This document shows, piece by piece, positions 34,355-43,110 of a DNA stretch of 64,000 nt. The stretch comes from Bacteroidota bacterium (lineage in GTDB: Bacteria > Bacteroidota > Bacteroidia > Chitinophagales > Saprospiraceae): assembly GCA_029781865.1 (NCBI GenBank), contig JAKOVW010000032.1, forward strand, positions 62,001 to 126,000, written 5' to 3'. Made by a program: the position numbers and the translations under genes. The notes below the pieces were generated by a model that was given only the letters and a program-made list of their open reading frames with translations, was not told the origin of the DNA and did no database searches. Every line of letters starts with the position of its first letter. Positions within the stretch are counted from its first letter, which is position 1.

Positions 34355-35722
34355 ATGAAAAATGCTACTCTTTATGTGCTTTTCGCACTATGCTTTAAGG
34401 CCTATTCTCAAAATAAGCCGATGTCATTCGAGGGCTTGCCTTTGCGTTTACATACAAAAAAAAACGTTTCATCACATTTAAACAAGCCTGTCCATTTAGC
34501 TGGAACGCATAGTATTTATAATGACCTGTGTCAAAAACCGGATCATCAATTTCTAAAACCAAATACCTTAATCCAGTTAATCGATAGTTTTTATGTGTGG
34601 CAATGGGATACAATACGCAATGGATGGGTTTATAATTATAAATCAGTAAACAGAACTTACGATGCCAATAATAACTTAAAAAGCCAAACTGTGAAGAATT
34701 GGAATGGCAGCACCTGGGTGAACGATACGCGAAATACCTATACCTTCGATATGCATCAGAATATGATCTCCGATTTTCAGGAAGTCTGGAAGGCAGGCAA
34801 GTGGGAAAACCAATTCCGAACAACAAATAGCATTGATGCTAAAAACAATATTTCGACTTCACTAATTGAACAATGGAATATAAGTGCGTGGGAGAACTGG
34901 ACTAAAGATATTTATACATATGATGTCAATAATCTTGTGACAACCAGTATAACGCAATTTTGGAATGTTAGTAAATGGGTCAATGGGTCCAAACTCATAA
35001 ATGGATATGATTCGAATAAAAACTTGATTTCATTTTTATTCCAGTTGTGGAATGGTAGCACATGGGAGAACCAGGAAAACACTATTTATACATATAATGC
35101 CACTAATAATTTAACAAGTATACTCGTACAAAGCTGGGTTGGTAATTGGATAAATTCTCTACTTACTACATATACATTTGATGCAAATAATGTAGAAACA
35201 GGGTCATTAGATCAAAACTGGAATGGCAGCTCCTGGGATAATACTTACCGGCGATTCAATACATACAATGGAAATAAAGATCTTGTAAATGTGTTGCAAC
35301 AGAGTTGGACCGGAACTGCATGGATTCTTTATAGTTTAGAATCCAGATCCTATGATGCCAATCATTTCCTTAAAAATTATGGAGTCAGATATTTTAATGA
35401 AACCGGCAAAAAGGTCGAGAGTGGCGACAGCACTTATTATTATTTTCATACTGTAGTCACTGGAATCGCGGATGATATAGATGCTATTCATATGAGTATC
35501 GTTTATCCCAATCCCAGTCATGGTGAATTTACCTATGTCTGTAAGTCCGATATACCTGCGATAGAAATATTGAATTTAATGGGTACGCGGATTTATGCAA
35601 TGGATAAAATCCAACCAAATCAGCCGGTTAAAATAAATTTATCCAATTGCTCAAAGGGCATTTACCTGTTGAGAGAAATTAAAGGGACGAAATCCGTTTC
35701 TAAAAGAATAGTTATAGAGTAA
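34355..35722 (+). CDS. T9SS protein with tandem ~30-residue Trp-rich repeats
   Basis: From ATG 34355 the protein is 455 residues with a signal peptide (MKNATLYVLFALCFKAYSQ). A longer frame to 34286 would put 23 residues before this peptide and is rejected. Residues about 70-370 are eight to nine repeats of roughly 29-31 residues with the pattern W-N-G-S-x-W-x-N ... Y-T-Y-D-x-N-N. The last 75 residues are a T9SS sorting domain (IVYPNPSHGEFTYV to SKRIVIE). Similar YD-like repeats occur in secreted proteins of Bacteroidota, whose role is unknown. It lies just after the IS3 remnant and stands alone. Confidence 0.8.
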   Translation: MKNATLYVLFALCFKAYSQNKPMSFEGLPLRLHTKKNVSSHLNKPVHLAGTHSIYNDLCQKPDHQFLKPNTLIQLIDSFYVWQWDTIRNGWVYNYKSVNRTYDANNNLKSQTVKNWNGSTWVNDTRNTYTFDMHQNMISDFQEVWKAGKWENQFRTTNSIDAKNNISTSLIEQWNISAWENWTKDIYTYDVNNLVTTSITQFWNVSKWVNGSKLINGYDSNKNLISFLFQLWNGSTWENQENTIYTYNATNNLTSILVQSWVGNWINSLLTTYTFDANNVETGSLDQNWNGSSWDNTYRRFNTYNGNKDLVNVLQQSWTGTAWILYSLESRSYDANHFLKNYGVRYFNETGKKVESGDSTYYYFHTVVTGIADDIDAIHMSIVYPNPSHGEFTYVCKSDIPAIEILNLMGTRIYAMDKIQPNQPVKINLSNCSKGIYLLREIKGTKSVSKRIVIE

Positions 35723-36156
35723 TCTTTTTGTAAATTTAATGGCATAGTGAATTGTAATTTGCAATCACAAGTTTTCGTGCAATTTTACTATGTCGGGAGG
35801 TCCATTTTGCAATTTGAGCTTGGAAGATCCAGGATCCTTCTGAAATAGAGCTTATCCATCCGAGTGTCATTAAGTAGGATGGTGATTATAACTACTTTAT
35901 CAAACAAGAACAGAAATTTGGGCTAGAACAGAAAGTAAGAAATCAGATGATCTGAATGCTGGTAAAGCAATGGATGAAGCAGGAAAAAGAGTGCTAAGGA
36001 AATAGTACGGTTTCAATCTTAAAAATCTGGAAATTATTTAAAAGGTACTTATTTTCAAGTAGCGATAGAATTGTATTGCCAGAAATAGTTAGTGCAAATG
36101 CTAATACATAAAAAAAGGAGCTACAAAATTGCTCTTGTAACTCCTTGATTTTCAAG
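35723..36156. other. Intergenic region before tRNA-Pro
   Basis: 434 bases with no convincing gene. A loose inverted repeat (CATAGTGAATTG near 35743 against CAATTTTACTATG near 35780) might end transcription of the upstream T9SS gene. A short frame near 35940-36005 (KSDDLNAGKAMDEAGKRVL) has no start codon context and is not called. Confidence 0.35.
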
Positions 36157-36231
36157 TCGGGGCGGAGGGATTCGAACTCTCGACCCCCTGCTCCCAAAGC
36201 AGGTGCGCTAACCGGACTGCGCTACGCCCCG
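36157..36231 (-). tRNA. tRNA-Pro (anticodon TGG)
   Basis: The 75-nt minus-strand sequence starts CGGGGCG and ends CGCCCCG plus A, forming a perfect 7-bp acceptor stem. It has a D-arm with GTTAGCGC, the anticodon loop TTTGGGA giving TGG between CCTGC and GCAGG, and the T-loop GTTCGAATC. CCA is not encoded. Confidence 0.93.
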
Positions 36232-36299
36232 AATCCTATGTGGGTGTGCGTTTGAGTGTGTGTGTGAATATTATTTTGAAGAATCTATATTCTTCTGTT

Positions 36300-36653
36300 T
36301 TAATCTTCTTTTACATTTCGATACAATCCCAAAAGCATTTTAGACATCTGTTCATAATTGGCGTAATACTGATCATACAGTTTTTGATCCATGATGCCCA
36401 ATCCTTTCAGTACATCCAAAATGGCTACACATTCAAAAGCAGCTGATCTCGAAACTGTGATAAAATGCTTTTTCTCGTTGCTGCTGAATCTTCCGGTTCC
36501 TTCCGCCAGATTCAATTGGACGCTCAAGGTAGCCCTTTTAAACTGATCCATCAAATAGGGATCCTTAATCTGACCACTGAAAATATACTTTAATACTTCA
36601 AGGTTGGTCTGCTTAACTAGTTGATAAATCTCTAATTTCTCAAAATCAAACAT
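36300..36653 (-). CDS. Four-helix bundle protein (S23-like)
   Basis: A 117-residue all-helical protein starting FDFEKLEIYQLVKQTNLEV, with the family core MDQFKRATLSVQLNLAEGTGR and FITVSRSAAFECVAILDVL. This is the four-helix bundle family related to the 23S rRNA intervening-sequence protein and to Avd of diversity-generating retroelements. Its molecular role is unknown; no reverse transcriptase or variable repeat is near. It lies between tRNA-Pro and tRNA-Ser, and a second, diverged family member is at 36994. Confidence 0.85.
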   Translation of the reverse strand: MFDFEKLEIYQLVKQTNLEVLKYIFSGQIKDPYLMDQFKRATLSVQLNLAEGTGRFSSNEKKHFITVSRSAAFECVAILDVLKGLGIMDQKLYDQYYANYEQMSKMLLGLYRNVKED

Positions 36654-36763
36654 TCATTTCATTTTAAAAATTCTCACCCGGCCAAACCCCTATCAACTAC
36701 AACCCCATTTCAATGCCCGTCACTCACTCCATTCATTCCCGACAACTTTCGGGTCCGATTTTG

Positions 36764-36852
36764 CGGAGGGGGAGGGATTCGAACCCTCGGTACCCTTTTC
36801 AGAGTACGACGGTTTAGCAAACCGTTGGTTTCAGCCACTCACCCACCTCTCC
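36764..36852 (-). tRNA. tRNA-Ser (anticodon GCT)
   Basis: An 89-nt minus-strand tRNA with the long variable arm typical of Ser. The anticodon stem-loop ACGGTTTGCTAAACCGT gives GCT. The T-arm is GAGGG-TTCGAAT-CCCTC. The acceptor stem GGAGAGG/CCCCTCC has one A-C mismatch, and the discriminator base is G. CCA is not encoded. Confidence 0.9.
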
Positions 36853-36993
36853 GGATAAGCCTTCGCTTTTGGGATCGCAAAAATAGAAAAAGAATTGGAA
36901 AATTGAGATAATTCAGCGTTTTAGGTTTTTAGCTTTTTGGACTATTAGGCAAGACCATTCAAAAAATTCATTATTTAGTCTATTTGAATGCGG

Positions 36994-37350
36994 TCAATCC
37001 GTTTTTATTGATCTTAACAAAGCCGCTAAGACCTTTCCTGCTTCTTCCAATTTTTGATTACATTCTTCCATCTCTGCATTTATGACGTAATCCAGGCGAC
37101 AAGCCAGACCAAATTGATAGTGCACTTCTCTTAATGAGCCAAAAGCAATTTCGAGGAACCGCCGATATTCAATTTGACTTTCCCGGGTACACCCTTCTAC
37201 TATATTAGAGGGAATCGAAATCGCGGCCCTTCTCATTTGGGCGCTTAGTCCGAATACTTCACTCTTTGGAAAACTCTGGGTGATTTTATAGATCAAAATA
37301 ACTACTTCATCGGCCAATATAAATGCCCTTAATTTGGTGTGGTCTCTCAT
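36994..37350 (-). CDS. Four-helix bundle protein (second copy)
   Basis: From ATG 37350 the protein is 118 residues (MRDHTKLRAFILADEVVILI). The family core is plain: FGLSAQMRRAAISIPSNIVEG and YRRFLEIAFGSLREVHYQF. A longer frame to 37392 would add 14 hydrophobic residues not usual for the family. It is a diverged relative of the protein at 36300-36653, on the other side of tRNA-Ser. Function unknown. Confidence 0.85.
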   Translation of the reverse strand: MRDHTKLRAFILADEVVILIYKITQSFPKSEVFGLSAQMRRAAISIPSNIVEGCTRESQIEYRRFLEIAFGSLREVHYQFGLACRLDYVINAEMEECNQKLEEAGKVLAALLRSIKTD

Positions 37351-37439
37351 ATAAAAAACATTAGGCTTGAAAAGCAATACAAAACAGTGCAAATTTTCCA
37401 GCTAAGTATTCTCAATCTAATTGGTATTTCATAAACCTT

Positions 37440-37650
37440 AAACCCTAAGGGCCTAAAACCGTCCTCCATTCAGCCTTCCTCCCTGAATACCTAACAGCCT
37501 AAATACCTTCCTCCCTCCAACCTTCCTCCCTAAACTTCTAAAACCTTCCTCCCTAAACACCTAACAGCCCAAAAACCTACTCCCTGCATTCTTCCTCCCT
37601 AAAGACCTAACAGCCTAAAAAGCTTCCTCCCTATAACCTTCCCCCTCCAG
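37440..37650. repeat. Irregular pyrimidine-rich repeats (CCTTCCTCCCTAAA-type)
   Basis: About ten imperfect copies of CTTCCTCCCT, separated by CTAACAGCCTAAA-like pieces, fill the space between the four-helix bundle gene and the dnaA stop codon. Unit length is variable. The strong strand bias could help stop transcription or cause polymerase pausing, but this is speculative. Confidence 0.7.
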
Positions 37651-37652
37651 TC

Positions 37653-39074
37653 CTACTTCGCCCTCTGACTCTTCTGGATCTTTTTTTCAATGGCTTCAGC
37701 TCGTTCCCGGAAGGTCATATCTGAGTCCATGAGGTACTTTGCCATGTTGCAGGAGTAGAGTACGGTGGCATGGTCTTTTCCACCAAAGAATTCGCCAATT
37801 TGCTTGAGAGACTTTTGTGTGTGTTGTTTGGCGAGATACATGGCAGTTTGGCGGGCAAGGACGATTTGCCTTTGGCGGCTTTTCCCGACCAACCGCTCTA
37901 TTGGCAATTTGTATTGTTCGGCGACGAATTTGGAAATAATTTCAACGCTCAATTCCTGGTTTACCTGATTGACAAAATTCTGAACCACTTCTTTGGCCAG
38001 CTCGATGTCTATGCGCTTAAAATTAAGTGATGATTCAGCTATAATCCTGACCAGTGCACCTTCAAGCTCGCGGATATTGGATTTGATGTTATGGCATATA
38101 AATTCCATGACATTATCTGCCAAATGAACCTGATCCTGCTCGGTTTTGGATTGCAAAATAGCCATGCGGGTCTCAAAATCAGGAGCTGTCAGATCAGCGG
38201 TGAGGCCCCATTTAAAGCGACTGATGAGCCTTTCTTCGATATCATTCAGGTCCTTGGGAGCCCTGTCGGAAGCCAGAACGATCTGCTTGCCGTTTTGATG
38301 CAATTGATTGAATAAATGAAAGAAAATCTCCTGGGTACCCGATTTGCCGGCAAAAAACTGAATATCATCCAATAATAAGACATCCAGATTCTGATAGAAA
38401 TTGGAAAATTCACTGACCGAATTATTCTTTACGGCTGTAATGAACTGATTGGTGAACTTCTCCGCATTGGTATAAATGATATTCTTATCGGGGAAACTGG
38501 CATGAATGCCATTGCCTATCGCTTGCAATAAATGCGTTTTTCCCAAAGCAACATTTCCGTATATCACCAGTGGATTGAACATATGACCCGGCTTCTGCAC
38601 AATATGCAGTCCAGCCTGTCGCGCTACTCTGTTGCAATTGCCCTCAATAAAATTTTCAAATAAGTATTTCGGGGACAGATTGGTCTCAATCTTAATTTTT
38701 TTAATCCCAGGAATCACGAAAGGGTTGGCAATAGCACCCGGGTCATCGACGTCAAATGTAGATTTAACCGGCTTTTTAATCAAACCGGGCTTCTGATAGT
38801 CGTCCATCAGAATCTGATACTCCAACTTGCCTTTATCACCCAATTCTTTTCTAACGCAATTCCTCAACAAACTCAGAAAATGAGATTCAATCCATTCGTA
38901 AAAAAATTTATTGGGGACCTGGATCGTCAACGCCTGATCCACAAGCTTTACCGGCACAATGGGCTCAAACCATTTTCTGAAATTGTCTTTGGGTACAGAA
39001 CCTTTAATAAGCTCCAATATATTACCCCATACCTGTATGGGATCATTTAAGCTTCGTGTTAGAGTTGGTTCCAA
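37653..39074 (-). CDS. dnaA: Chromosomal replication initiator protein DnaA
   Basis: A 473-residue DnaA. Domain I starts at VWGNILELIKGSVPKDNFRKWFEP-like sequence. The AAA+ domain has Walker A GNVALGKTH (usually GGVGLGKTH, so two positions are unusual) and Walker B VLLLDDIQFFAG. Domain IV contains the DNA-binding signature GKDHATVLYSC. It unwinds the origin and starts replication. There is no ATG: the likely start is TTG at 39074, and a -7-like TAAATTTG overlaps that codon, so the true start is uncertain. No cluster of DnaA boxes was recognised in the region upstream. Confidence 0.92.
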   Translation of the reverse strand: MEPTLTRSLNDPIQVWGNILELIKGSVPKDNFRKWFEPIVPVKLVDQALTIQVPNKFFYEWIESHFLSLLRNCVRKELGDKGKLEYQILMDDYQKPGLIKKPVKSTFDVDDPGAIANPFVIPGIKKIKIETNLSPKYLFENFIEGNCNRVARQAGLHIVQKPGHMFNPLVIYGNVALGKTHLLQAIGNGIHASFPDKNIIYTNAEKFTNQFITAVKNNSVSEFSNFYQNLDVLLLDDIQFFAGKSGTQEIFFHLFNQLHQNGKQIVLASDRAPKDLNDIEERLISRFKWGLTADLTAPDFETRMAILQSKTEQDQVHLADNVMEFICHNIKSNIRELEGALVRIIAESSLNFKRIDIELAKEVVQNFVNQVNQELSVEIISKFVAEQYKLPIERLVGKSRQRQIVLARQTAMYLAKQHTQKSLKQIGEFFGGKDHATVLYSCNMAKYLMDSDMTFRERAEAIEKKIQKSQRAK

Positions 39075-39404
39075 ATTTAAAAAATCGGTTTTGGGATGGT
39101 CTTGAATAATGAATTAAAAAGGATTGCAAAATTGCAAAAATTCAAATACAAAAAGGCCTCTTGTGTGGTTTTTTTTTCAAGCTTAATTGTCTGAATCCTA
39201 ATTAATTGCAATATAGTTAAAAAAATTATATATAAAAAGATGTCATTCAAGAAGGAATTCAGGGATAAGATCGTTTCAGACTTAAGAAATGGTGCTAATG
39301 AATTCAGATCTGCAGCTGAGTTAATGGTGAATGACCAACTATTCTAAAGTCAATCTGTGATTGATTTGTACTTTTCGATTAATTGAAGTGTTATTTGTCA
39401 TAAT
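39075..39404. other. Intergenic region upstream of dnaA
   Basis: 330 A/T-rich bases between dnaA and the 3' end of mqnA. No repeated TTATCCACA-like DnaA boxes, AT-rich 13-mers or genes recognised, so an origin here is not supported. Confidence 0.4.
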
Positions 39405-40160
39405 TCAGATCAGATCAACAATTGGATTGCTGATTCCTGCTAATTCAATAAATTTCAAAATTCCATTCTTACGCCTGTCATCTAAATGATAAAATATATT
39501 TTTCTCGAAGTATTCACCGAGTTTTGCTTTATCAATTGCCTTATGGTCTTCAACAATGGCCGGAATTTTTAATAAACTCTCCTTAAAAGAATGATTAAGC
39601 ATGGTAATCAATTGCGGCTGCACCGGATGTTTCGAAACCCATACCGCAAAAACGAATGGCAAGCCGGTCATTAATTTCCATTCATATCCGAGATCATACT
39701 CAAATTCATATTTGTTTTCCAAATCAAAAACATCATCTCCGATTTTTACAAAACCGGACTTTAATGCGGTATCCTGACTCTCAAAACTAACGAAGTTTAC
39801 ATCATGATTCTTCCAATGATATTTACAAAGAACCTGCACCAATAAATTGGAAGATCGCGAAGAAATATCCAGTACAATTTGCTGAATCTGATCCACCGGA
39901 TAATCGGAAAACAACTTTACTGTTCTGACCAAACCATCGCAGGATATGCAATAATCTGAAATTAAAAATAATTGCCCGTAATCCGAAATGGCACCGATCG
40001 GTATTAATGCAACATCCACTTTATCCGCGAGTAAAAGCTCTGAACAAACCGCCGGCAGAGCTTCTGTCAATTCAATGCGCTGCTGTCTCTCAAGCTCATT
40101 TAATGCATAAAGAAAAGGAAGTGCATTTAAATATTTTACTGTAGCAATCCGAAAACTCAA
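39405..40160 (-). CDS. mqnA: Chorismate dehydratase MqnA (futalosine menaquinone pathway)
   Basis: A 251-residue protein beginning SFRIATVKYLNALPFLYAL, the MqnA hallmark, followed by LADKVDVALIPIGAI and the middle motif LDISSRSSNLLVQVLC. MqnA removes water from chorismate to give 3-[(1-carboxyvinyl)oxy]benzoate, the first step of the futalosine route. MqnD has the same fold, but the start motif fits MqnA better. The start codon is TTG, overlapping the stop of the phosphatase gene (TTGA), so translation is probably coupled. With mqnE two genes upstream it forms a small menaquinone operon. Confidence 0.88.
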   Translation of the reverse strand: MSFRIATVKYLNALPFLYALNELERQQRIELTEALPAVCSELLLADKVDVALIPIGAISDYGQLFLISDYCISCDGLVRTVKLFSDYPVDQIQQIVLDISSRSSNLLVQVLCKYHWKNHDVNFVSFESQDTALKSGFVKIGDDVFDLENKYEFEYDLGYEWKLMTGLPFVFAVWVSKHPVQPQLITMLNHSFKESLLKIPAIVEDHKAIDKAKLGEYFEKNIFYHLDDRRKNGILKFIELAGISNPIVDLI

Positions 40161-40783
40161 AACACGGGATTTTGGATGAGATGACTACAGTCGTTTTCGA
40201 GAATGACCTGCCAATTGTTTTTATGATAAACAGCATGATATAATCCGGTGTTCTGATGCCTGATCTTTTCCATGTGGCTCAAAGGTATATTTTTAATCAG
40301 ACATATCATTGCCCTAAGGGTCCTTCCATGCGTACAAATCAATGCCGTTTCAAAATCTGCTTCCTCGAGATCAGAAACAAAGCCTTTTAATCTGTTTACT
40401 AAATCATATGCGCTTTCACCGCCATGAGCACGGTCATGATAATTTCCGCCAGACCAGGATTGAATGATTCTGTCGTATTTCAACATGAGCTCTGCATCAC
40501 CTGCTTTGCCTTCATGTTCGCCCCAATTGATTTCATCAATGCGTTCATCTTTTAAAATAATCCTGTTGTGATTTTCAAATTTCTGAATGGTTTGAAAGCT
40601 GCGCAATTGACTCGAACAATAAATCCGATCGAATTCAATCGATTTGTAATGATTGTAAAAAGAATCTGCTTGCCATAAACCGGTTTCATTCAACCAGGAA
40701 TCAATTCCCCTTCCCTGCACAATACCAAGCCGGTTTTGATCCGTCTCACCATGGCGCAATATGTAAACTCTTTTTTTGCTCAT
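40157..40783 (-). CDS. Histidine phosphatase family protein
   Basis: From ATG 40783 the protein is 208 residues. It has the catalytic RHG motif at once (VYILRHGETDQNRLGIVQG), a Glu in INWGEHEGK and the second His in ALICTHGRTLRAM. It is a phosphoglycerate-mutase-like acid phosphatase with an unknown substrate. A TTG nine bases upstream is possible but the ATG is preferred. It is sandwiched between mqnE (one-base gap) and mqnA (overlap), so it might act in menaquinone or nucleotide by-product handling; that is inference from position. Confidence 0.85.
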   Translation of the reverse strand: MSKKRVYILRHGETDQNRLGIVQGRGIDSWLNETGLWQADSFYNHYKSIEFDRIYCSSQLRSFQTIQKFENHNRIILKDERIDEINWGEHEGKAGDAELMLKYDRIIQSWSGGNYHDRAHGGESAYDLVNRLKGFVSDLEEADFETALICTHGRTLRAMICLIKNIPLSHMEKIRHQNTGLYHAVYHKNNWQVILENDCSHLIQNPVF

Positions 40784-40784
40784 T

Positions 40785-41975
40785 TCAGGCAACGGGTAAT
40801 TGATAATAACTTTTTGTGGTTTCCTGAGTTAATTCTCCAGGAGCGTATTCCCTGATGATATTATAGACAGAATCTCTTTCAATTGCCCTGCGGCCCACAT
40901 TCTGAATCAGATGAACCAATTCTGCGGTTGTCATGCTTGGACTTTGTTCTTCCGAACCGGCCATCGAATAAATTTTCGTTGTATCATCAATGGTTCCATC
41001 CACATCATCAACTCCAAATGCTAATGAAAGCTGTGCATGATCCCGACCTAACATAGGCCAATACGCCTTGATATGATCAAAGTTATCTAAATAAATGCGG
41101 GAGATGGCATAATTCTTTAAATCTTCTATAATGGAAACTTCATCCAGATGAGACAATTCGTTGTCTTTGTTTCTGAATTTTAAAGGAATAAATGTTTGAA
41201 AACCCTTTGTCTCATCCTGAAGGGATCTCAATCGTTCCAAATGATCGATGCGATGCTCATAACTTTCCAGATGACCATACAACATAGTTGCATTTGATCT
41301 TTTCCCCAGCGAATGCCATATTTTATGAATGCTAAGCCATTCTGCTGAGCTACATTTTCCACCGGCAATTTTTTCCCGCAGCTGTTCATCAAAAATTTCT
41401 GCTCCTCCACCGGGCAGAGAATCGACTCCGGAATCACTGATGATTCTCATTCCCTCTTCATAGGACACCTTGGCTTTCTTGAAAATGTAATGATACTCAA
41501 CAGGAGTCAGTGCTTTTAAATGCAACTCCGGTCTGTGCTGTTTTATCGCTTTGAATAAACTGACATAAAACTCCAAATCATATTTTGGCAACACACCGCC
41601 CACGATATGAACCTCAGTAACCGGCTTGTCATCAAATTTCCGGACAATATCCATCATCTGCTCCTGAGTGTATTCCCAGCCTTCCTCTCTTTTCTTGATC
41701 AGCCGTGAATATGAGCAAAAGGAACAGGTATAGATACAAACATTGGTGGGCTCAATATGGAAATTTCGGTTGAAATAGGTTTTATCACCTTGCTTTTTTT
41801 CCCGAATAAAATTGGCGAGGGCACCAACAAAAGACAAATTTCCATAATTAAAGAGAAGGACTCCCTCTTCTGCATCGATTCGCTCGCCAGCCAATACTTT
41901 ATCCCGGATTCGAAGTAGCTTTTCCCGTTCCGGAGATTGGACGGCAGGTTCAAGATCATCTGTCAAATAATGCAT
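40785..41975 (-). CDS. mqnE: Aminofutalosine synthase MqnE (radical SAM)
   Basis: A 396-residue radical SAM enzyme. The iron-sulfur motif is CIYTCSFC in NFHIEPTNVCIYTCSFCSYS. The further MqnE phrases HIVGGVLPKYDLEFY, DSLPGGGAEIFDE, NATMLYGH and FGVDDVDGTIDDTTKIYSMAG are all present. It joins the MqnA product to the adenosyl radical to give aminofutalosine. The related MqnC (later step) differs in these motifs, so MqnE is preferred. First gene of the mqnE-phosphatase-mqnA unit. Confidence 0.92.
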   Translation of the reverse strand: MHYLTDDLEPAVQSPEREKLLRIRDKVLAGERIDAEEGVLLFNYGNLSFVGALANFIREKKQGDKTYFNRNFHIEPTNVCIYTCSFCSYSRLIKKREEGWEYTQEQMMDIVRKFDDKPVTEVHIVGGVLPKYDLEFYVSLFKAIKQHRPELHLKALTPVEYHYIFKKAKVSYEEGMRIISDSGVDSLPGGGAEIFDEQLREKIAGGKCSSAEWLSIHKIWHSLGKRSNATMLYGHLESYEHRIDHLERLRSLQDETKGFQTFIPLKFRNKDNELSHLDEVSIIEDLKNYAISRIYLDNFDHIKAYWPMLGRDHAQLSLAFGVDDVDGTIDDTTKIYSMAGSEEQSPSMTTAELVHLIQNVGRRAIERDSVYNIIREYAPGELTQETTKSYYQLPVA

Positions 41976-42178
41976 AATGTGGAATCAGTTATTTTGAATA
42001 ACAAGAAAGTGGCAAAACGGTTGAGATCCGGTAACCCGCTTGCGGTCTTCTGAGAGCAGGTTATTGAGAGGGCTGTTAATTGGTGATTGTTGTCTAAATT
42101 AGGATTAAGATCAATTCAAGAAGCTCATTCCCTTTTAATTTTTAATTCACCCTGCCTACAGCATACAATCTTTCGACC

Positions 42179-42186
42179 TAAATTTG
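42179..42186 (+). promoter_or_regulatory. Candidate -7 box for the glycosyltransferase gene
   Basis: TAAATTTG fits TAnnTTTG and ends only four bases before the ATG at 42191, implying a very short leader or leaderless mRNA. No -33 element is clear. Confidence 0.35.
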
Positions 42187-42190
42187 CAAT

Positions 42191-43093
42191 ATGCTGTCTA
42201 TTTTAATTCCGGTTTACAATTACGATATCCGGACACTTATTAAACAGCTGGCCCATCAATGCAGCACGTCCCACCTGAATTATGAAATCATCTGCCTGGA
42301 TGATGCCTCATCTCCTAAATATCAGGACTACTATCAGGAAGTAAAAAAAACATTAAAAATCCAATGGTTATCCACCTCCAAAAACATCGGCAGATCAGCA
42401 GCCCGAAATGCTTTGGCCAGACAGGCAAATTTTGAAAATGTCCTGTTCCTGGATTGTGATGTGCTATTGCCGGATGAACATTTTATAGATCACTACAAAG
42501 AATGCATACAACATATAAACTACCAGGTGGTGTATGGTTCCTGCCACTATCCGGTTGAAAAACCAACAGATCAGAAATTGGTGTTGCACTGGATCTATGG
42601 ATCGCAAAAAGAAAATCCTCCATTGGCGGAACGCATCAAACGACCTTATGAAACATTCCATACCGTCAACTTCCTGGTCAAACGAAAAATTATTCTCGCC
42701 AATCCATTTGACGAAAGCATTTCCAGATACGGATATGAAGATAGTGTATGGGCCAATTCTTTAAAACTCAAAAACATTTCAATTCTTCATATTGACAATC
42801 CGGTATTGCACACGGGTATTTATTCTTCAAAACAGTTTTTGAGAAAAACAGCACAAGCCATTCACAATTTAATTTATCTGAACTCCAAAACAATATCATT
42901 CGAAACTCAGCTTTTAAAATTAGCAAAAAAAATTAAAGCCTTTGGTCTTGAATCTATAGTGTTTAAAATTTACAAAAAGAATGAACGCAAAATTGTCAAA
43001 AACCTGTTGAGTGAAAATCCCTCTTTGTTTTATTTATCCATTTACAAACTTGGAATCCTATTGCGATTCAGAAGAAAAGCCGCAAAGTTTTGA
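42191..43093 (+). CDS. Family 2 glycosyltransferase
   Basis: A 300-residue GT-A fold enzyme. The start is MLSILIPVYNYDIRTLIKQL, the nucleotide-sugar motif is YEIICLDDASSP, and the DxD-like site is FLDCDVLLP. The following KNIGRSAARNALA is typical for GT2. A later region (GYEDSVWANSL) has the ED pair often found in the catalytic part. It likely adds a sugar to a glycan or lipid in the cytoplasm; the product is unknown. No membrane span is evident. It is not clearly in an operon. Confidence 0.88.
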   Translation: MLSILIPVYNYDIRTLIKQLAHQCSTSHLNYEIICLDDASSPKYQDYYQEVKKTLKIQWLSTSKNIGRSAARNALARQANFENVLFLDCDVLLPDEHFIDHYKECIQHINYQVVYGSCHYPVEKPTDQKLVLHWIYGSQKENPPLAERIKRPYETFHTVNFLVKRKIILANPFDESISRYGYEDSVWANSLKLKNISILHIDNPVLHTGIYSSKQFLRKTAQAIHNLIYLNSKTISFETQLLKLAKKIKAFGLESIVFKIYKKNERKIVKNLLSENPSLFYLSIYKLGILLRFRRKAAKF

Positions 43094-43110
43094 ATTTGGA
43101 AGAAGAGAAA

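Noticed and set aside
35940-36005. Short frame KSDDLNAGKAMDEAGKRVL
   Set aside because: Looks like the amphipathic helix of small stress proteins, but there is no start codon in context and stops lie close upstream.
36300-37350. Diversity-generating retroelement accessory genes (Avd-like)
   Set aside because: The fold family fits, but no reverse transcriptase, template repeat or variable repeat was found nearby.
39075-39404. Replication origin next to dnaA
   Set aside because: No cluster of DnaA boxes or AT-rich repeats was recognised; dnaA is often away from the origin in Bacteroidota.
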